Positions 18,890 to 27,604 of a stretch of DNA of 38,543 nt are shown one piece after another. This stretch comes from Candidatus Daviesbacteria bacterium (lineage in GTDB: Bacteria > Patescibacteriota > Microgenomatia > Daviesbacterales > UBA10151). The DNA lies in assembly GCA_016195715.1 (NCBI GenBank), contig JACPZA010000024.1, positions 1 through 38,543 on the forward strand. Reading direction: 5' to 3'. The notes beneath the pieces were generated by a model. The model was not told the DNA's origin. It worked only from the letters and a program-made list of their open reading frames with translations, and did no database searches. Each line of letters opens with the position of its first letter. Within the stretch, counting starts at the first letter, position 1. Made by a program: the position numbers and the translations under genes.

Positions 18890-20338
18890 ATGTTAGAAAA
18901 ATCACCAATTAGAGGAGCTTTTTATTTATCTTTGTCTTCATTACTATTTATGATTTCTGGATACCTAACTAATATTTTTTTAGGAAGATCCCTTGGTCCC
19001 CAAGATTATGGTATTTATGGCGTGGTAATTTCGTTGATTAGTATAGTGAATATAACTCAAGCCGCAGGTTTACCGCAGGCAATTTCTAAGTTTATTTCTG
19101 AAGATTTTGAAAAATCTGAACAAATACTCAAAAGTGGATTCTTTCTACAAATAATCTCAAGTTTACTAATTGCAATTTTATTTTTTCTTGCTGCAAAGCC
19201 TTTAGCAATTATTCTGAAAGACTTAAATCTTGTTACTTATTTGCAGATTTCAGCATTAATTTTTCCTTTTTACGGGATATATTCACTTTACACCGGCTAT
19301 TATAATGGATTACATAATTTTTCACGACAGGCACTAATAAATAATGTTTATTATATTGCCAAAGCTTTTATGGTTTTGGGGCTGGGTTATTTCTACCATT
19401 TAACAGGGGCGATTATAGGATTTGTAATTGCTCCTTTTTTTACTTTTTTAACTAAGTTTCATCTTCCAAAAGGGGAACGAAATTACAGTTATAGGAAGTT
19501 GATCATTTTCTCGATACCCTTAATAATATTTGCAATTTTTTCTACTTTATTTCAATCAATTGATTTATTATTCGTTAAATTTTTTTCCCCCCTAAGTAAT
19601 AATCCAGGTTATTACACAGCAAGTCAAAATATCGCAAGACTGCCTTTAATCGGATTAACTTCATTCGCCGTAATTCTGCTACCGAGTATTTCAAAAAGCG
19701 AAGCAAAACAAAATAATAAAATCTCTACACAATTTATAATACATCAGTCCTTAAGGTATATATTAATGTTGGCTATCCCTTTTGCACTAGTAGTCTCTGC
19801 CACAAGTTCTCAGATCATAGAATTACTTTACTCAGCTAAATATTTACCTGGAGCACATTCACTAAGCATATTAATTTTTGGATATTCTTTTCTTGGCATA
19901 TTCTCAGCTTTGGCAAATATATTAATTGGCGCGGGAAGACCTATTTATGTTCTATTTATTTCCGTGTTAGGAGTAATAATACTTATACTTTTTTGTACTA
20001 TTCTAATTCCAATTTATGGAGTTATTGGTGCTGCTTTGTCTACAAGCATAGGAAGCCTAGTTGCGATGAGTGTGGCAGGTTATTTTGTATACCGGAAGCT
20101 TTATGCATTAATCAACATATTAACACTAGTAAAAATTACGATGGCTTCGCTAATTATTTTTATAGTTGCAAAACTAATAATAGTGCCTTCTATATTCCTA
20201 CCCTTTTTATACTTGATTCTTTTTGGCATATACCTTATGGCATTAGTTTTACTAAAAGAGATAAAAGAACAAGATTATGAATTAATGAAGAAATTATTAC
20301 CTTCAAGGTTCAGGATATTAAAAAATGGAACAAAGTAA
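18890..20338 (+). CDS. Polysaccharide flippase (Wzx/MATE-like)
   Basis: YLTNIFLGRSLGPQDYGIYGVVISLISIVNITQAAGLPQAISKFISE, LPLIGLTSFAVILLPSISKSEA; multi-TM. Confidence 0.9.
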   Translation: MLEKSPIRGAFYLSLSSLLFMISGYLTNIFLGRSLGPQDYGIYGVVISLISIVNITQAAGLPQAISKFISEDFEKSEQILKSGFFLQIISSLLIAILFFLAAKPLAIILKDLNLVTYLQISALIFPFYGIYSLYTGYYNGLHNFSRQALINNVYYIAKAFMVLGLGYFYHLTGAIIGFVIAPFFTFLTKFHLPKGERNYSYRKLIIFSIPLIIFAIFSTLFQSIDLLFVKFFSPLSNNPGYYTASQNIARLPLIGLTSFAVILLPSISKSEAKQNNKISTQFIIHQSLRYILMLAIPFALVVSATSSQIIELLYSAKYLPGAHSLSILIFGYSFLGIFSALANILIGAGRPIYVLFISVLGVIILILFCTILIPIYGVIGAALSTSIGSLVAMSVAGYFVYRKLYALINILTLVKITMASLIIFIVAKLIIVPSIFLPFLYLILFGIYLMALVLLKEIKEQDYELMKKLLPSRFRILKNGTK

Positions 20339-21758
20339 ACTTCAGATTTTTAGTAGGGCTTTTTTTATTTTCGCAGGTATTTCTTTGATAGTTTATATTG
20401 CACAGGCTAATATTGCACCCCTAGGAATGAAGACAAAGCTTTCCAGTGAAGTAGAGAAGGATAATATTAAACTTGTCCCTCTACAAAGAGTACAGAAACT
20501 GCAAGATACTACCATAAAAATTATCGATGATGTAGTTTATTTTTCAACAGATATGCAGGCTCAATATGAGAGTGCTCATATAAAAGTAACTTTCAAAAAT
20601 GATGATCCTAGTCAAAATGTATATTTAGGATTTCAAGATCAAGACATATGGCATTATGATACTAAACTTATTGATTCACCAATATTAAATAATTTAAACT
20701 GGGACAGAATTGGGTCAAATCCCACTATTTATCAGAAAGTTAAGAAATACAATTCATATGAAGATTTTCTAAAAAATCCTCCTTTAGATTCTGTAATTGG
20801 CACTTATGATTTTGATGATAATTTACTGAGACAAAAGGGATTAGATGATTATAAACCCAGTGACAAATTGACAGTAATTAATACACCATTAAGAGGCAAG
20901 GTAGTGTTTTATACATATATAAGCAATGAATGGTTTAAGCTTTGGGTGAAAAAACAAGATTTAAATAATTACCAAGATCCAGACGTTACAACGATTAAGA
21001 TTTATAAACAAGATGATGTTGTTTATACAGCAAATATTGATGATGATGGTATTAGGGATGGATCTGGTAAAGTTTTGCCTCCCCAAGAAACTTATATACA
21101 AAATCCTGGGCCTGGATTACCAGAACCAGGAGTATATAAGGTAGTAATTGATGCAGGAGGAGATACTATCATTAGGCAGATCAAAACTAACATGCATAAA
21201 ATTGTCTTTGCTAGTCCAATTTTCCCAATATCAAATCATGAAGTTTATCCTAATGTTGTTGACCAAACTACTCCAAACAAATTATATTCTGATGCGCTTG
21301 TTTTCCAAGCTATTACATATCATCCAGAAGCAACTCAGTCAGTTAAATTATCTAATCAAGTATTAAATTTGACCGAGGCAAAGAAGGAGGAAGCAACGGT
21401 TTCTGCACAAGCATTTACTGAGGTGAATGTCCCCAAGAGTGATGTAGTTCTAAAGGGTTTTTTGGGATATTTTGCCTTTGATAAAACCCAATTTTTCAAG
21501 CCATCAGCTTTTAAACTTTTCTCCATTACTAAAAAAGAGGATACAGATATTACAGATTATGTGATCTCAAATTACCAGCCTAATTACCTGTATGAGGGTA
21601 GGTGGAAAGTAGTAGACATGAATTTTGATTTAAAAGCTGCTATATCTAAGAAAGGAAAATTGAGTTGGATTATAAAAGCTCCAGGGTTAAAAGATAATAA
21701 AAGAAGTATTACGATTAAAAAAATTGAAATAGAATTAACTAAAAAGCCCTGGTTTTAA
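20325..21758 (+). CDS. Hypothetical exported/membrane-anchored protein
   Basis: N-terminal hydrophobic segment then ~450 aa polar region; overlaps the flippase by 14 bp. Confidence 0.7.
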   Translation: MEQSKLQIFSRAFFIFAGISLIVYIAQANIAPLGMKTKLSSEVEKDNIKLVPLQRVQKLQDTTIKIIDDVVYFSTDMQAQYESAHIKVTFKNDDPSQNVYLGFQDQDIWHYDTKLIDSPILNNLNWDRIGSNPTIYQKVKKYNSYEDFLKNPPLDSVIGTYDFDDNLLRQKGLDDYKPSDKLTVINTPLRGKVVFYTYISNEWFKLWVKKQDLNNYQDPDVTTIKIYKQDDVVYTANIDDDGIRDGSGKVLPPQETYIQNPGPGLPEPGVYKVVIDAGGDTIIRQIKTNMHKIVFASPIFPISNHEVYPNVVDQTTPNKLYSDALVFQAITYHPEATQSVKLSNQVLNLTEAKKEEATVSAQAFTEVNVPKSDVVLKGFLGYFAFDKTQFFKPSAFKLFSITKKEDTDITDYVISNYQPNYLYEGRWKVVDMNFDLKAAISKKGKLSWIIKAPGLKDNKRSITIKKIEIELTKKPWF

Positions 21759-21767
21759 AATATAAAT

Positions 21768-22190
21768 ATGAAGTCAAAACCCGGAATTATTTTTGCAGAG
21801 CTGTTCCAAGTATCTTTAGTAACCTATCTCATATTATTAGTTCTTGAAACACTCCAAACTGGTTTTGTAAGTAATTTTTTTAATATGGATGTTTTATTTT
21901 TTATAGTTCTGGTAAGTGGAATAGTGATGGTTCTACCAACATCCGAGAAAAAGGAGTTAAGCCAATGGGAGTTAGTTGATAAAAGACTAGGTGAGCTTTT
22001 GGCAACTATTAATTTGAAAAAGGTGTTTGCTGAGAAGGATTTTTATTTTAGTTTGTTAATAAGTCTTGGAGGGGGGGTTTTAATCTATTTTAAAACCCAG
22101 GAGTTAGGTAGTATTTCTATTATAATCTCTTTAGTCACTGCGGTTATAATTGCTCTTTTATCCTATCTAATCCTTATTGATAATAAATAA
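21768..22190 (+). CDS. Hypothetical small membrane protein
   Basis: 140 aa, about four hydrophobic segments; last gene of the locus. Confidence 0.65.
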   Translation: MKSKPGIIFAELFQVSLVTYLILLVLETLQTGFVSNFFNMDVLFFIVLVSGIVMVLPTSEKKELSQWELVDKRLGELLATINLKKVFAEKDFYFSLLISLGGGVLIYFKTQELGSISIIISLVTAVIIALLSYLILIDNK

Positions 22191-22198
22191 ACCCAAAA

Positions 22199-22239
22199 AA
22201 TTTACTTGACCCGCTGAACTTTAAGTTTTGCGGGTCAAG
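22199..22239 (-). terminator. Rho-independent terminator for the minus-strand microprotein
   Basis: CTTGACCCGC (22205-22214) / GCGGGTCAAG (22230-22239), perfect 10-bp stem; read on the minus strand it is followed by TAAATTTTTT. Confidence 0.75.
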
Positions 22240-22265
22240 AAATAAATAGACTTAAATTATGTCTA

Positions 22266-22436
22266 TTAAGGAAAAACTGATTGTCCAGGTGGGCCGGTAT
22301 GGACGTGGTTTTTATCACCATAACCCCAGCCAGGTACTGTTCCTCCTTCTGCAAATGCACGGCTAGCCATTATTGCAAAAACTGCAATAAGTAGAGCAGT
22401 TACGGCTAAAAGACGGTAATTTAATAACGCTGACAT
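22266..22436 (-). CDS. 56-aa exported microprotein (not in ORF track)
   Basis: MSALLNYRLLAVTALLIAVFAIMASRAFAEGGTVPGWGYGDKNHVHTGPPGQSVFP; SD AAGGGGGGTGAT, signal peptide, terminator downstream. Confidence 0.75.
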   Translation of the reverse strand: MSALLNYRLLAVTALLIAVFAIMASRAFAEGGTVPGWGYGDKNHVHTGPPGQSVFP

Positions 22437-22679
22437 TACTATCACCCCCCTTCAAAGCTTAAATTCTTAAAAAATGAGTTTTTTCTGAATTAAATAATAG
22501 AGAAAAATTTTTTTATTACCAAAGTTACCTATAGCGGTGAAATTTGAGGCTTTTTTAATACTAAAAGAAGTCAATAAGAATTTTGGGGCAGCAAACATAA
22601 CAGAGGTTACAACATAGCAAGCTCTATAATTTTAGTCAAGTAAGAAATAAGCAAGGAAAACTATAGTCTGTTTAAAAAG

Positions 22680-22751
22680 AGCGGGAGACGGGATTTGAAC
22701 CCGCGACATTCTCGTTGGCAACGAGACACTCTACCACTGAGTTACTCCCGC
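22680..22751 (-). tRNA. tRNA-Gly(GCC)
   Basis: GCGGGAG/CTCCCGC acceptor, TCTCG-TTGCCAA-CGAGA anticodon arm, GGTTCAAAT T-loop. Confidence 0.96.
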
Positions 22752-22759
22752 AAAATAAG

Positions 22760-22832
22760 TGCCGCAACCTGGAGTCGAACCCGGATAAGACGCTCTTCAG
22801 GCGCCCGCCTTGACCACCTTGGCTATTGCGGC
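22760..22832 (-). tRNA. tRNA-Phe(GAA)
   Basis: GCCGCAA/TTGCGGC acceptor, GGCGC-CTGAAGA-GCGTC anticodon arm (U33, GAA, G37), GTTCGACT T-loop, one G-A mismatch in the T stem. Confidence 0.9.
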
Positions 22833-22887
22833 ATAATCCAAATTTTACATTTTGATCGTACAAAAGGCAAGATTAAAGAGTTTTAAA

Positions 22888-23091
22888 TTATTTTAAAAGA
22901 TTAAATAAAATTGTAGCTATTACAGATAGGGCCATGGAAGATAAAATTGGGATGTAAAGTTTAACCCCATATTTTTCAAAGCGAATATCTCCAGGAATTT
23001 TGGGCAAATTTGGCACAATAAAGTTATATAAAAAAGTTTCTACTAAAAAGATTGCCGCTAGAATTTGTAAAATTTTAAATGCTTGATCCAT
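22888..23091 (-). CDS. DUF2905-like small membrane protein
   Basis: 67 aa; LPKIPGDIRFEKYGVKLYIPILSSMALSVIATILF matches the GDIRIE...fyfPi pattern. Confidence 0.7.
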   Translation of the reverse strand: MDQAFKILQILAAIFLVETFLYNFIVPNLPKIPGDIRFEKYGVKLYIPILSSMALSVIATILFNLLK

Positions 23092-23191
23092 AAACCTCTT
23101 AAGTTTATCTTAACAAAAAAGTATTAGAGTGTATATTAACTTGAATAATTTCTAAATTAAGGGTATAAATAGCTGTTTAAAAAAGTTTGCA

Positions 23192-25393
23192 ATGAGATAT
23201 CTTATAGTCTCAAATAGGTTACCATTTACAGTCACCCAAACCGATAAAAAATTAGAGTTTAAAAATAGCTCAGGCGGGCTAGTCTCCAGTATTAATTCTT
23301 TTTTTGATCATGGTAAAAAAACTTCATCAAGCACAGATTACTTATGGATTGGTTGGCCTGGTAACTTATCTGCTGATGCTTTTAAACAACTTAAACCTAA
23401 ATTTAAATCTAAAAAGTCTTTACCTATTTCACTTCCCACTGAAACATTTGAAAATTTTTATGAGGGTTTTTGCAATAAAATAATCTGGCCACTGTTTCAT
23501 TATTTTCCAACATACACAGTTTTTAATGTTAAATACTGGAAAGAATATGAAAAAGTTAATCAAATCTTCGCAGATGAAATTCTTAAAATTTTAAAACCCG
23601 CCGATGTAATTTGGATTCATGATTATCACTTAATGTTACTTCCAAACTTAATTAGACAAAAATCTCCGGATGTAAAAATTGGCTTCTTTTTACATATTCC
23701 ATTTCCGTCTTATGAGGTTTTTAGATTGCTTCCATCTAAATGGAGAATATCTTTACTCAAAGGCATCTTGGGTGCAGACTTAGTTGGTTTTCATACTTTT
23801 GATTACACCCAATATTTTTACCGGTGCATGCTTAGAATTTTAGGATACGAACACTCATTTGGCAAAGTTTCAGTTGGAGACAGAGTAGTTAGAATTGAAA
23901 CTTTTCCTTTAGGTATTGATTACCAAAAATTTTCTAGTGCTTCATCTGATAGAGAAATAAAAAAACAGAAAAGAAAGTTAATTCAAAATTTTGCCCATAA
24001 AAAAATTATTCTATCCCTAGATAGATTAGATTACACTAAGGGTGTAATTAATAGATTAAAAGCTTATGAGCTATTTTTAGAAAAAAATCCTAGATGGCTA
24101 AAAAAAGTTGTCCTGGTTTTAGTCACAATTCCCTCTAGAACTGAGGTTGAACAATATCAAATTATGAAGCAACAGATTGAAGAACTAGTCAGTAATATCA
24201 ATGGTCATTTTGCTAGCTTAGATTGGACCCCAATTTCTTATCAATATAAATCCCTAAATTTTAAAGAATTAATTGCCCTTTATGGAATTTCAGACGTGGC
24301 CTTGGTTACACCTTTAAGGGATGGGATGAATTTAATAGCCAAAGAATATATTGCCTCAAAGCAAGAAGATGAGGACGCGGTTTTAATTTTAAGTGAAATG
24401 GCAGGTTCTTCTAAAGAGTTAACTGAAGCTATCTTAGTTAACCCCAACAGTAAAGAAGAGATCGCCGAGGCGATCAAACAGGCTTTAGATATGCCAAGAA
24501 GAGATCAAAAAAAGCATCTAGATAAAATGCAAGATCATTTGCAAAAATTTGATGTAGTTAAGTGGGGAGAAGATTTTATGAAAACGCTAGACTTAGTTAA
24601 ACTGGAGCAATTTAAACTAAAAAACAAATTTTCGCTAAGTTCAGTTCATAAAAAATTACTAACTGATTTTTATGGAGCAAAACGTCGATTAATTTTACTG
24701 GACTATGATGGGACCCTAGTCCCATATTTTAAGAGACCTAATTTAGCAAAACCCTCTCGAGAAGTTTTAAAATTGCTTAAAGAAATTATTAATGAGAAAA
24801 GAAATGAATTGGTTTTATTCAGTGGTCGGGACAGAAAAGTTATGTTTGAATGGTTTGGAAAGCTAAATATTGGGTTTGTGGGAGAACATGGTTTACTTTT
24901 TAAAGAGAAATGGGTGGACTGGAAATTAATTAAGCCTTTAAATACTAGTTGGAAATCGAAGGCGACCTCTATTTTACAACTTTATGTTGATCAACTTCCT
25001 GGATCATTTATAGAAGAAAAAGAACATTCACTTGCTTGGCATTATCGATTATCTGATCCAGAACTAGCATCTGTCAAAACCAAAGAATTAATTGATGATC
25101 TAGTTAGCTTTATTTCTAATACTGATTTACAAATTTTACATGGCAGTAAAGTGATTGAATTAAAAAATAGCACGGTAAACAAAGGGACTGCAGCTGCTCA
25201 ATTTTTAAACAGAGAAAATTTTGATTTTATATTAAGCATTGGGGATGATGGAACCGATGAGGATGTATTTTTAAATCTTCCAGAACAAGCCTATTCAATA
25301 AAAGTTGGAACCGGTCAAACTAATGCTAAATTCCAAGTTAGCAACCATCAAAAAGTAGTTGAGTTATTAAAAGAGTTAGTAAAAATAGGTTAA
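23192..25393 (+). CDS. otsAB: Fused trehalose-6-phosphate synthase / phosphatase
   Basis: GT20: SNRLPFTV, SSGGLVSS, WIGWPG, WIHDYHLMLLP, LDYTKG, RDGMNLIAKEYIA. HAD: LLDYDGTLVPYF, GDDGTDEDVF. Confidence 0.95.
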   Translation: MRYLIVSNRLPFTVTQTDKKLEFKNSSGGLVSSINSFFDHGKKTSSSTDYLWIGWPGNLSADAFKQLKPKFKSKKSLPISLPTETFENFYEGFCNKIIWPLFHYFPTYTVFNVKYWKEYEKVNQIFADEILKILKPADVIWIHDYHLMLLPNLIRQKSPDVKIGFFLHIPFPSYEVFRLLPSKWRISLLKGILGADLVGFHTFDYTQYFYRCMLRILGYEHSFGKVSVGDRVVRIETFPLGIDYQKFSSASSDREIKKQKRKLIQNFAHKKIILSLDRLDYTKGVINRLKAYELFLEKNPRWLKKVVLVLVTIPSRTEVEQYQIMKQQIEELVSNINGHFASLDWTPISYQYKSLNFKELIALYGISDVALVTPLRDGMNLIAKEYIASKQEDEDAVLILSEMAGSSKELTEAILVNPNSKEEIAEAIKQALDMPRRDQKKHLDKMQDHLQKFDVVKWGEDFMKTLDLVKLEQFKLKNKFSLSSVHKKLLTDFYGAKRRLILLDYDGTLVPYFKRPNLAKPSREVLKLLKEIINEKRNELVLFSGRDRKVMFEWFGKLNIGFVGEHGLLFKEKWVDWKLIKPLNTSWKSKATSILQLYVDQLPGSFIEEKEHSLAWHYRLSDPELASVKTKELIDDLVSFISNTDLQILHGSKVIELKNSTVNKGTAAAQFLNRENFDFILSIGDDGTDEDVFLNLPEQAYSIKVGTGQTNAKFQVSNHQKVVELLKELVKIG

Positions 25394-25395
25394 AG

Positions 25396-25467
25396 TGGGC
25401 ACTGAGGGATTTGAACCCCCGACATCTTCGATGTAAACGAAGCGCTCTACCACTGAGCTAAGTGCCC
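25396..25467 (-). tRNA. tRNA-Val(UAC)
   Basis: GGGCACT/AGTGCCC acceptor, CTTCG-TTTACAT-CGAAG anticodon arm. Confidence 0.96.
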
Positions 25468-25479
25468 AAACAGATTGGG

Positions 25480-25562
25480 TGCGGATGAGAGGAGTTGAAC
25501 CTCCACGCCCTTGCGGGCACTACCACCTCAAGGTAGCGTGTATACCATTTCACCACATCCGC
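25480..25562 (-). tRNA. tRNA-Leu(GAG)
   Basis: GCGGATG/CATCCGC acceptor, CTACC-TTGAGGT-GGTAG anticodon arm, long variable arm TGCCCGCAAGGGCG. Confidence 0.95.
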
Positions 25563-25632
25563 GCAAATGGAATTTTCCCATATTTTGATTTTTGGCACAA
25601 GTTTAAATAGTTTATGTTACCATTTCACCATT

Positions 25633-26790
25633 ATGGATGAGGAGATTATTGATTTCATTTATAAATGGCACAGGTTTGAGAAAGAAAATGATTTAACAAT
25701 TATTGATTTTGATTTAATTTTAGAAGAGAAAAACTACCCTGGAAAGTTTAAAGATAGAAAAGAAGCTAAAAAAGTTCTTCATGATCTCTATCAAAAATAT
25801 AGAACTCAACCTAAGAAAGATGGATTTATTTTAGCTAAACTAAATAGCTTTGTTTATTTTTTAAATGCACTAGAGGGTGAATATATTAATTTTGAAGATT
25901 ATGTAGAAAATTTAGTTGGCATTAGACCAGAAATTATCTCAGATGGGGAAATTAAAAAGCAACAGAACTTGTGTAAAAAGCTTCTAAAGCAACAGGGCTA
26001 TTCTTTAACCCTTGAGGGTTTACAAAAATTTACTCAAGATACAACAATTCCTTCTAAACAATTAAAGGACAGATTTGCTCATTTAGAAAAAGAGTTTGGT
26101 CCAAAAATTTTAAACTGGCTAAACTTAAATTTTAAATTAAACTATACCAAAAAGATTATTGATAAGGATGTTTATTGGTACTGTTATATTCATACAGATT
26201 TACAAGGCAAAATTATTCTAGAATTTAATATTAATAAAAGACACATCTGGCGAGCTGGAGATTTAGAGATATTAGTTTTGCATGAACTTTTCAGCCATGC
26301 CATACAAGGTTCTTCTTGGAAAGAACAGATCAAAAAGGGTAGGCTGGATAAGGTTAAAGGATTAACTTCTGTGTTTACTCCAGAGGTTTTTTGTCAAGAA
26401 GGAATTGGTGATACATTATGGTTATTTTATCCTGAACAAATTTATTCTGATATTGCCATTTTAAATGTTAATTTGGGAACTTTATTTAGATATGTTGCAA
26501 ATAATGCTTATATTATGGTAAATCATGGAGAAGATATAGAAAAGTGTTTTCAATATATTGATCAGTTTCTACCAGGTTATAGATCAAAAGAAAGTATAGT
26601 TAAAAATCTAGCCGAGATTAAATCTCACCCTTTATATCGAGCTTATATTTATGTTTATGGGATAGCAGAATATTATTTTAGAAAAATTGCTGAAAAATTA
26701 AATGACGAGCAAAAAAGAGACTTTGTTTTAGATATTTATCAAAACTTTTACACCCCGAAGCAAATTTTAAAAAAATATTACTTACCCTGA
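25633..26790 (+). CDS. DUF1704 / QEGLA-motif (MATCAP-like) putative metallopeptidase; ATG 25633 preferred
   Basis: LVLHELFSHAIQGSSW (HExxxH) followed by VFTPEVFCQEGIGDTLWLF (QEGxx) and RYVANNAYIMVNHGEDIEKCF. Confidence 0.75.
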   Translation: MDEEIIDFIYKWHRFEKENDLTIIDFDLILEEKNYPGKFKDRKEAKKVLHDLYQKYRTQPKKDGFILAKLNSFVYFLNALEGEYINFEDYVENLVGIRPEIISDGEIKKQQNLCKKLLKQQGYSLTLEGLQKFTQDTTIPSKQLKDRFAHLEKEFGPKILNWLNLNFKLNYTKKIIDKDVYWYCYIHTDLQGKIILEFNINKRHIWRAGDLEILVLHELFSHAIQGSSWKEQIKKGRLDKVKGLTSVFTPEVFCQEGIGDTLWLFYPEQIYSDIAILNVNLGTLFRYVANNAYIMVNHGEDIEKCFQYIDQFLPGYRSKESIVKNLAEIKSHPLYRAYIYVYGIAEYYFRKIAEKLNDEQKRDFVLDIYQNFYTPKQILKKYYLP

Positions 26791-26794
26791 ATTC

Positions 26795-26823
26795 TTGACA
26801 ATTAAATCCTAGAGTGATAATCT
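26795..26823 (+). promoter_or_regulatory. Sigma70-type promoter
   Basis: TTGACA-17 bp-TAATCT; ATG 26834 is 10 nt past the -10. Confidence 0.7.
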
Positions 26824-26833
26824 TCCGGCTAAT

Positions 26834-27436
26834 ATGGCTAAGATAGAAGCATTATTTGATCAAGTTACTGACCTAGTATCAAATCGTCAAGAAGATGTAT
26901 TTACAGTTAAGGATCCTTTAAGAGATACACTAAGACTTATAACAATTAGCGCAAAGGTATATGATCAATCTTTTGATTCTTCGGAGAACTTCTTTTCTGG
27001 TCCTTACTGGAGTGTGGTGGAGTTTCCAATACCTTTGGGTGGAACTTTTCATGATCCAGTAAGAGTCTCTTATTTAGCTAAGTTTAGTCATCAGAGAGAG
27101 TTTTATAGGTACTTCCTAGAAACAGGATTGGACCCTGACGTAGCTGACGCTTTTGAATCACGAATAATGGGAACTAGAATGTTTGCACACAGTTTTCTTA
27201 CTTCGACTCAACCCTTTGCAGAAGTCCGACCAGACCAAATTCCATTTGGCTTACTTTTAAGTGATGACCCTGGAGTTAGAATTAAACAACTAACTGAGCC
27301 ACCTAAACTTGGAGTTTTTCCAGCTTCGGTAGATGTAGTAGCGAGACAGGCTAATGCAATTAGATATACTCAAAGAAAAGGTCTAGAAAGACTTCAAAGA
27401 GAAATTCCTACCTGGAAACCAGTATCACTAAGATAA
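26834..27436 (+). CDS. Hypothetical protein, no recognised family
   Basis: 200-aa ORF directly behind a good promoter; monocistronic between other genes. Confidence 0.65.
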   Translation: MAKIEALFDQVTDLVSNRQEDVFTVKDPLRDTLRLITISAKVYDQSFDSSENFFSGPYWSVVEFPIPLGGTFHDPVRVSYLAKFSHQREFYRYFLETGLDPDVADAFESRIMGTRMFAHSFLTSTQPFAEVRPDQIPFGLLLSDDPGVRIKQLTEPPKLGVFPASVDVVARQANAIRYTQRKGLERLQREIPTWKPVSLR

Positions 27437-27450
27437 TTATAAGAACCTTG

Positions 27451-27533
27451 TGCCCAGGAGAGGAGTTGAACCTCCACGCTATTGCTAGCATAGCGCTCTG
27501 AACGCTACGTGTCTGCCATTCCACCACCTGGGC
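27451..27533 (-). tRNA. tRNA-Leu(CAG)
   Basis: GCCCAGG/CCTGGGC acceptor, TAGCG-TTCAGAG-CGCTA anticodon arm, long variable arm. Confidence 0.95.
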
Positions 27534-27604
27534 TTTTTAATAGACTCATTTTAACAGAAATCTTTTTTGCACATGTCCAGTTTATATGCTAATATCTTTT
27601 AGAA

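Noticed and set aside
19993-20280. ORF 19993-20280 (+)
   Set aside because: Alternate frame inside the flippase; Cys/Tyr-rich out-of-frame translation.
22672-22886. ORFs 22672-22863 (-) and 22695-22886 (+)
   Set aside because: They read through tRNA-Gly and tRNA-Phe; not protein coding.
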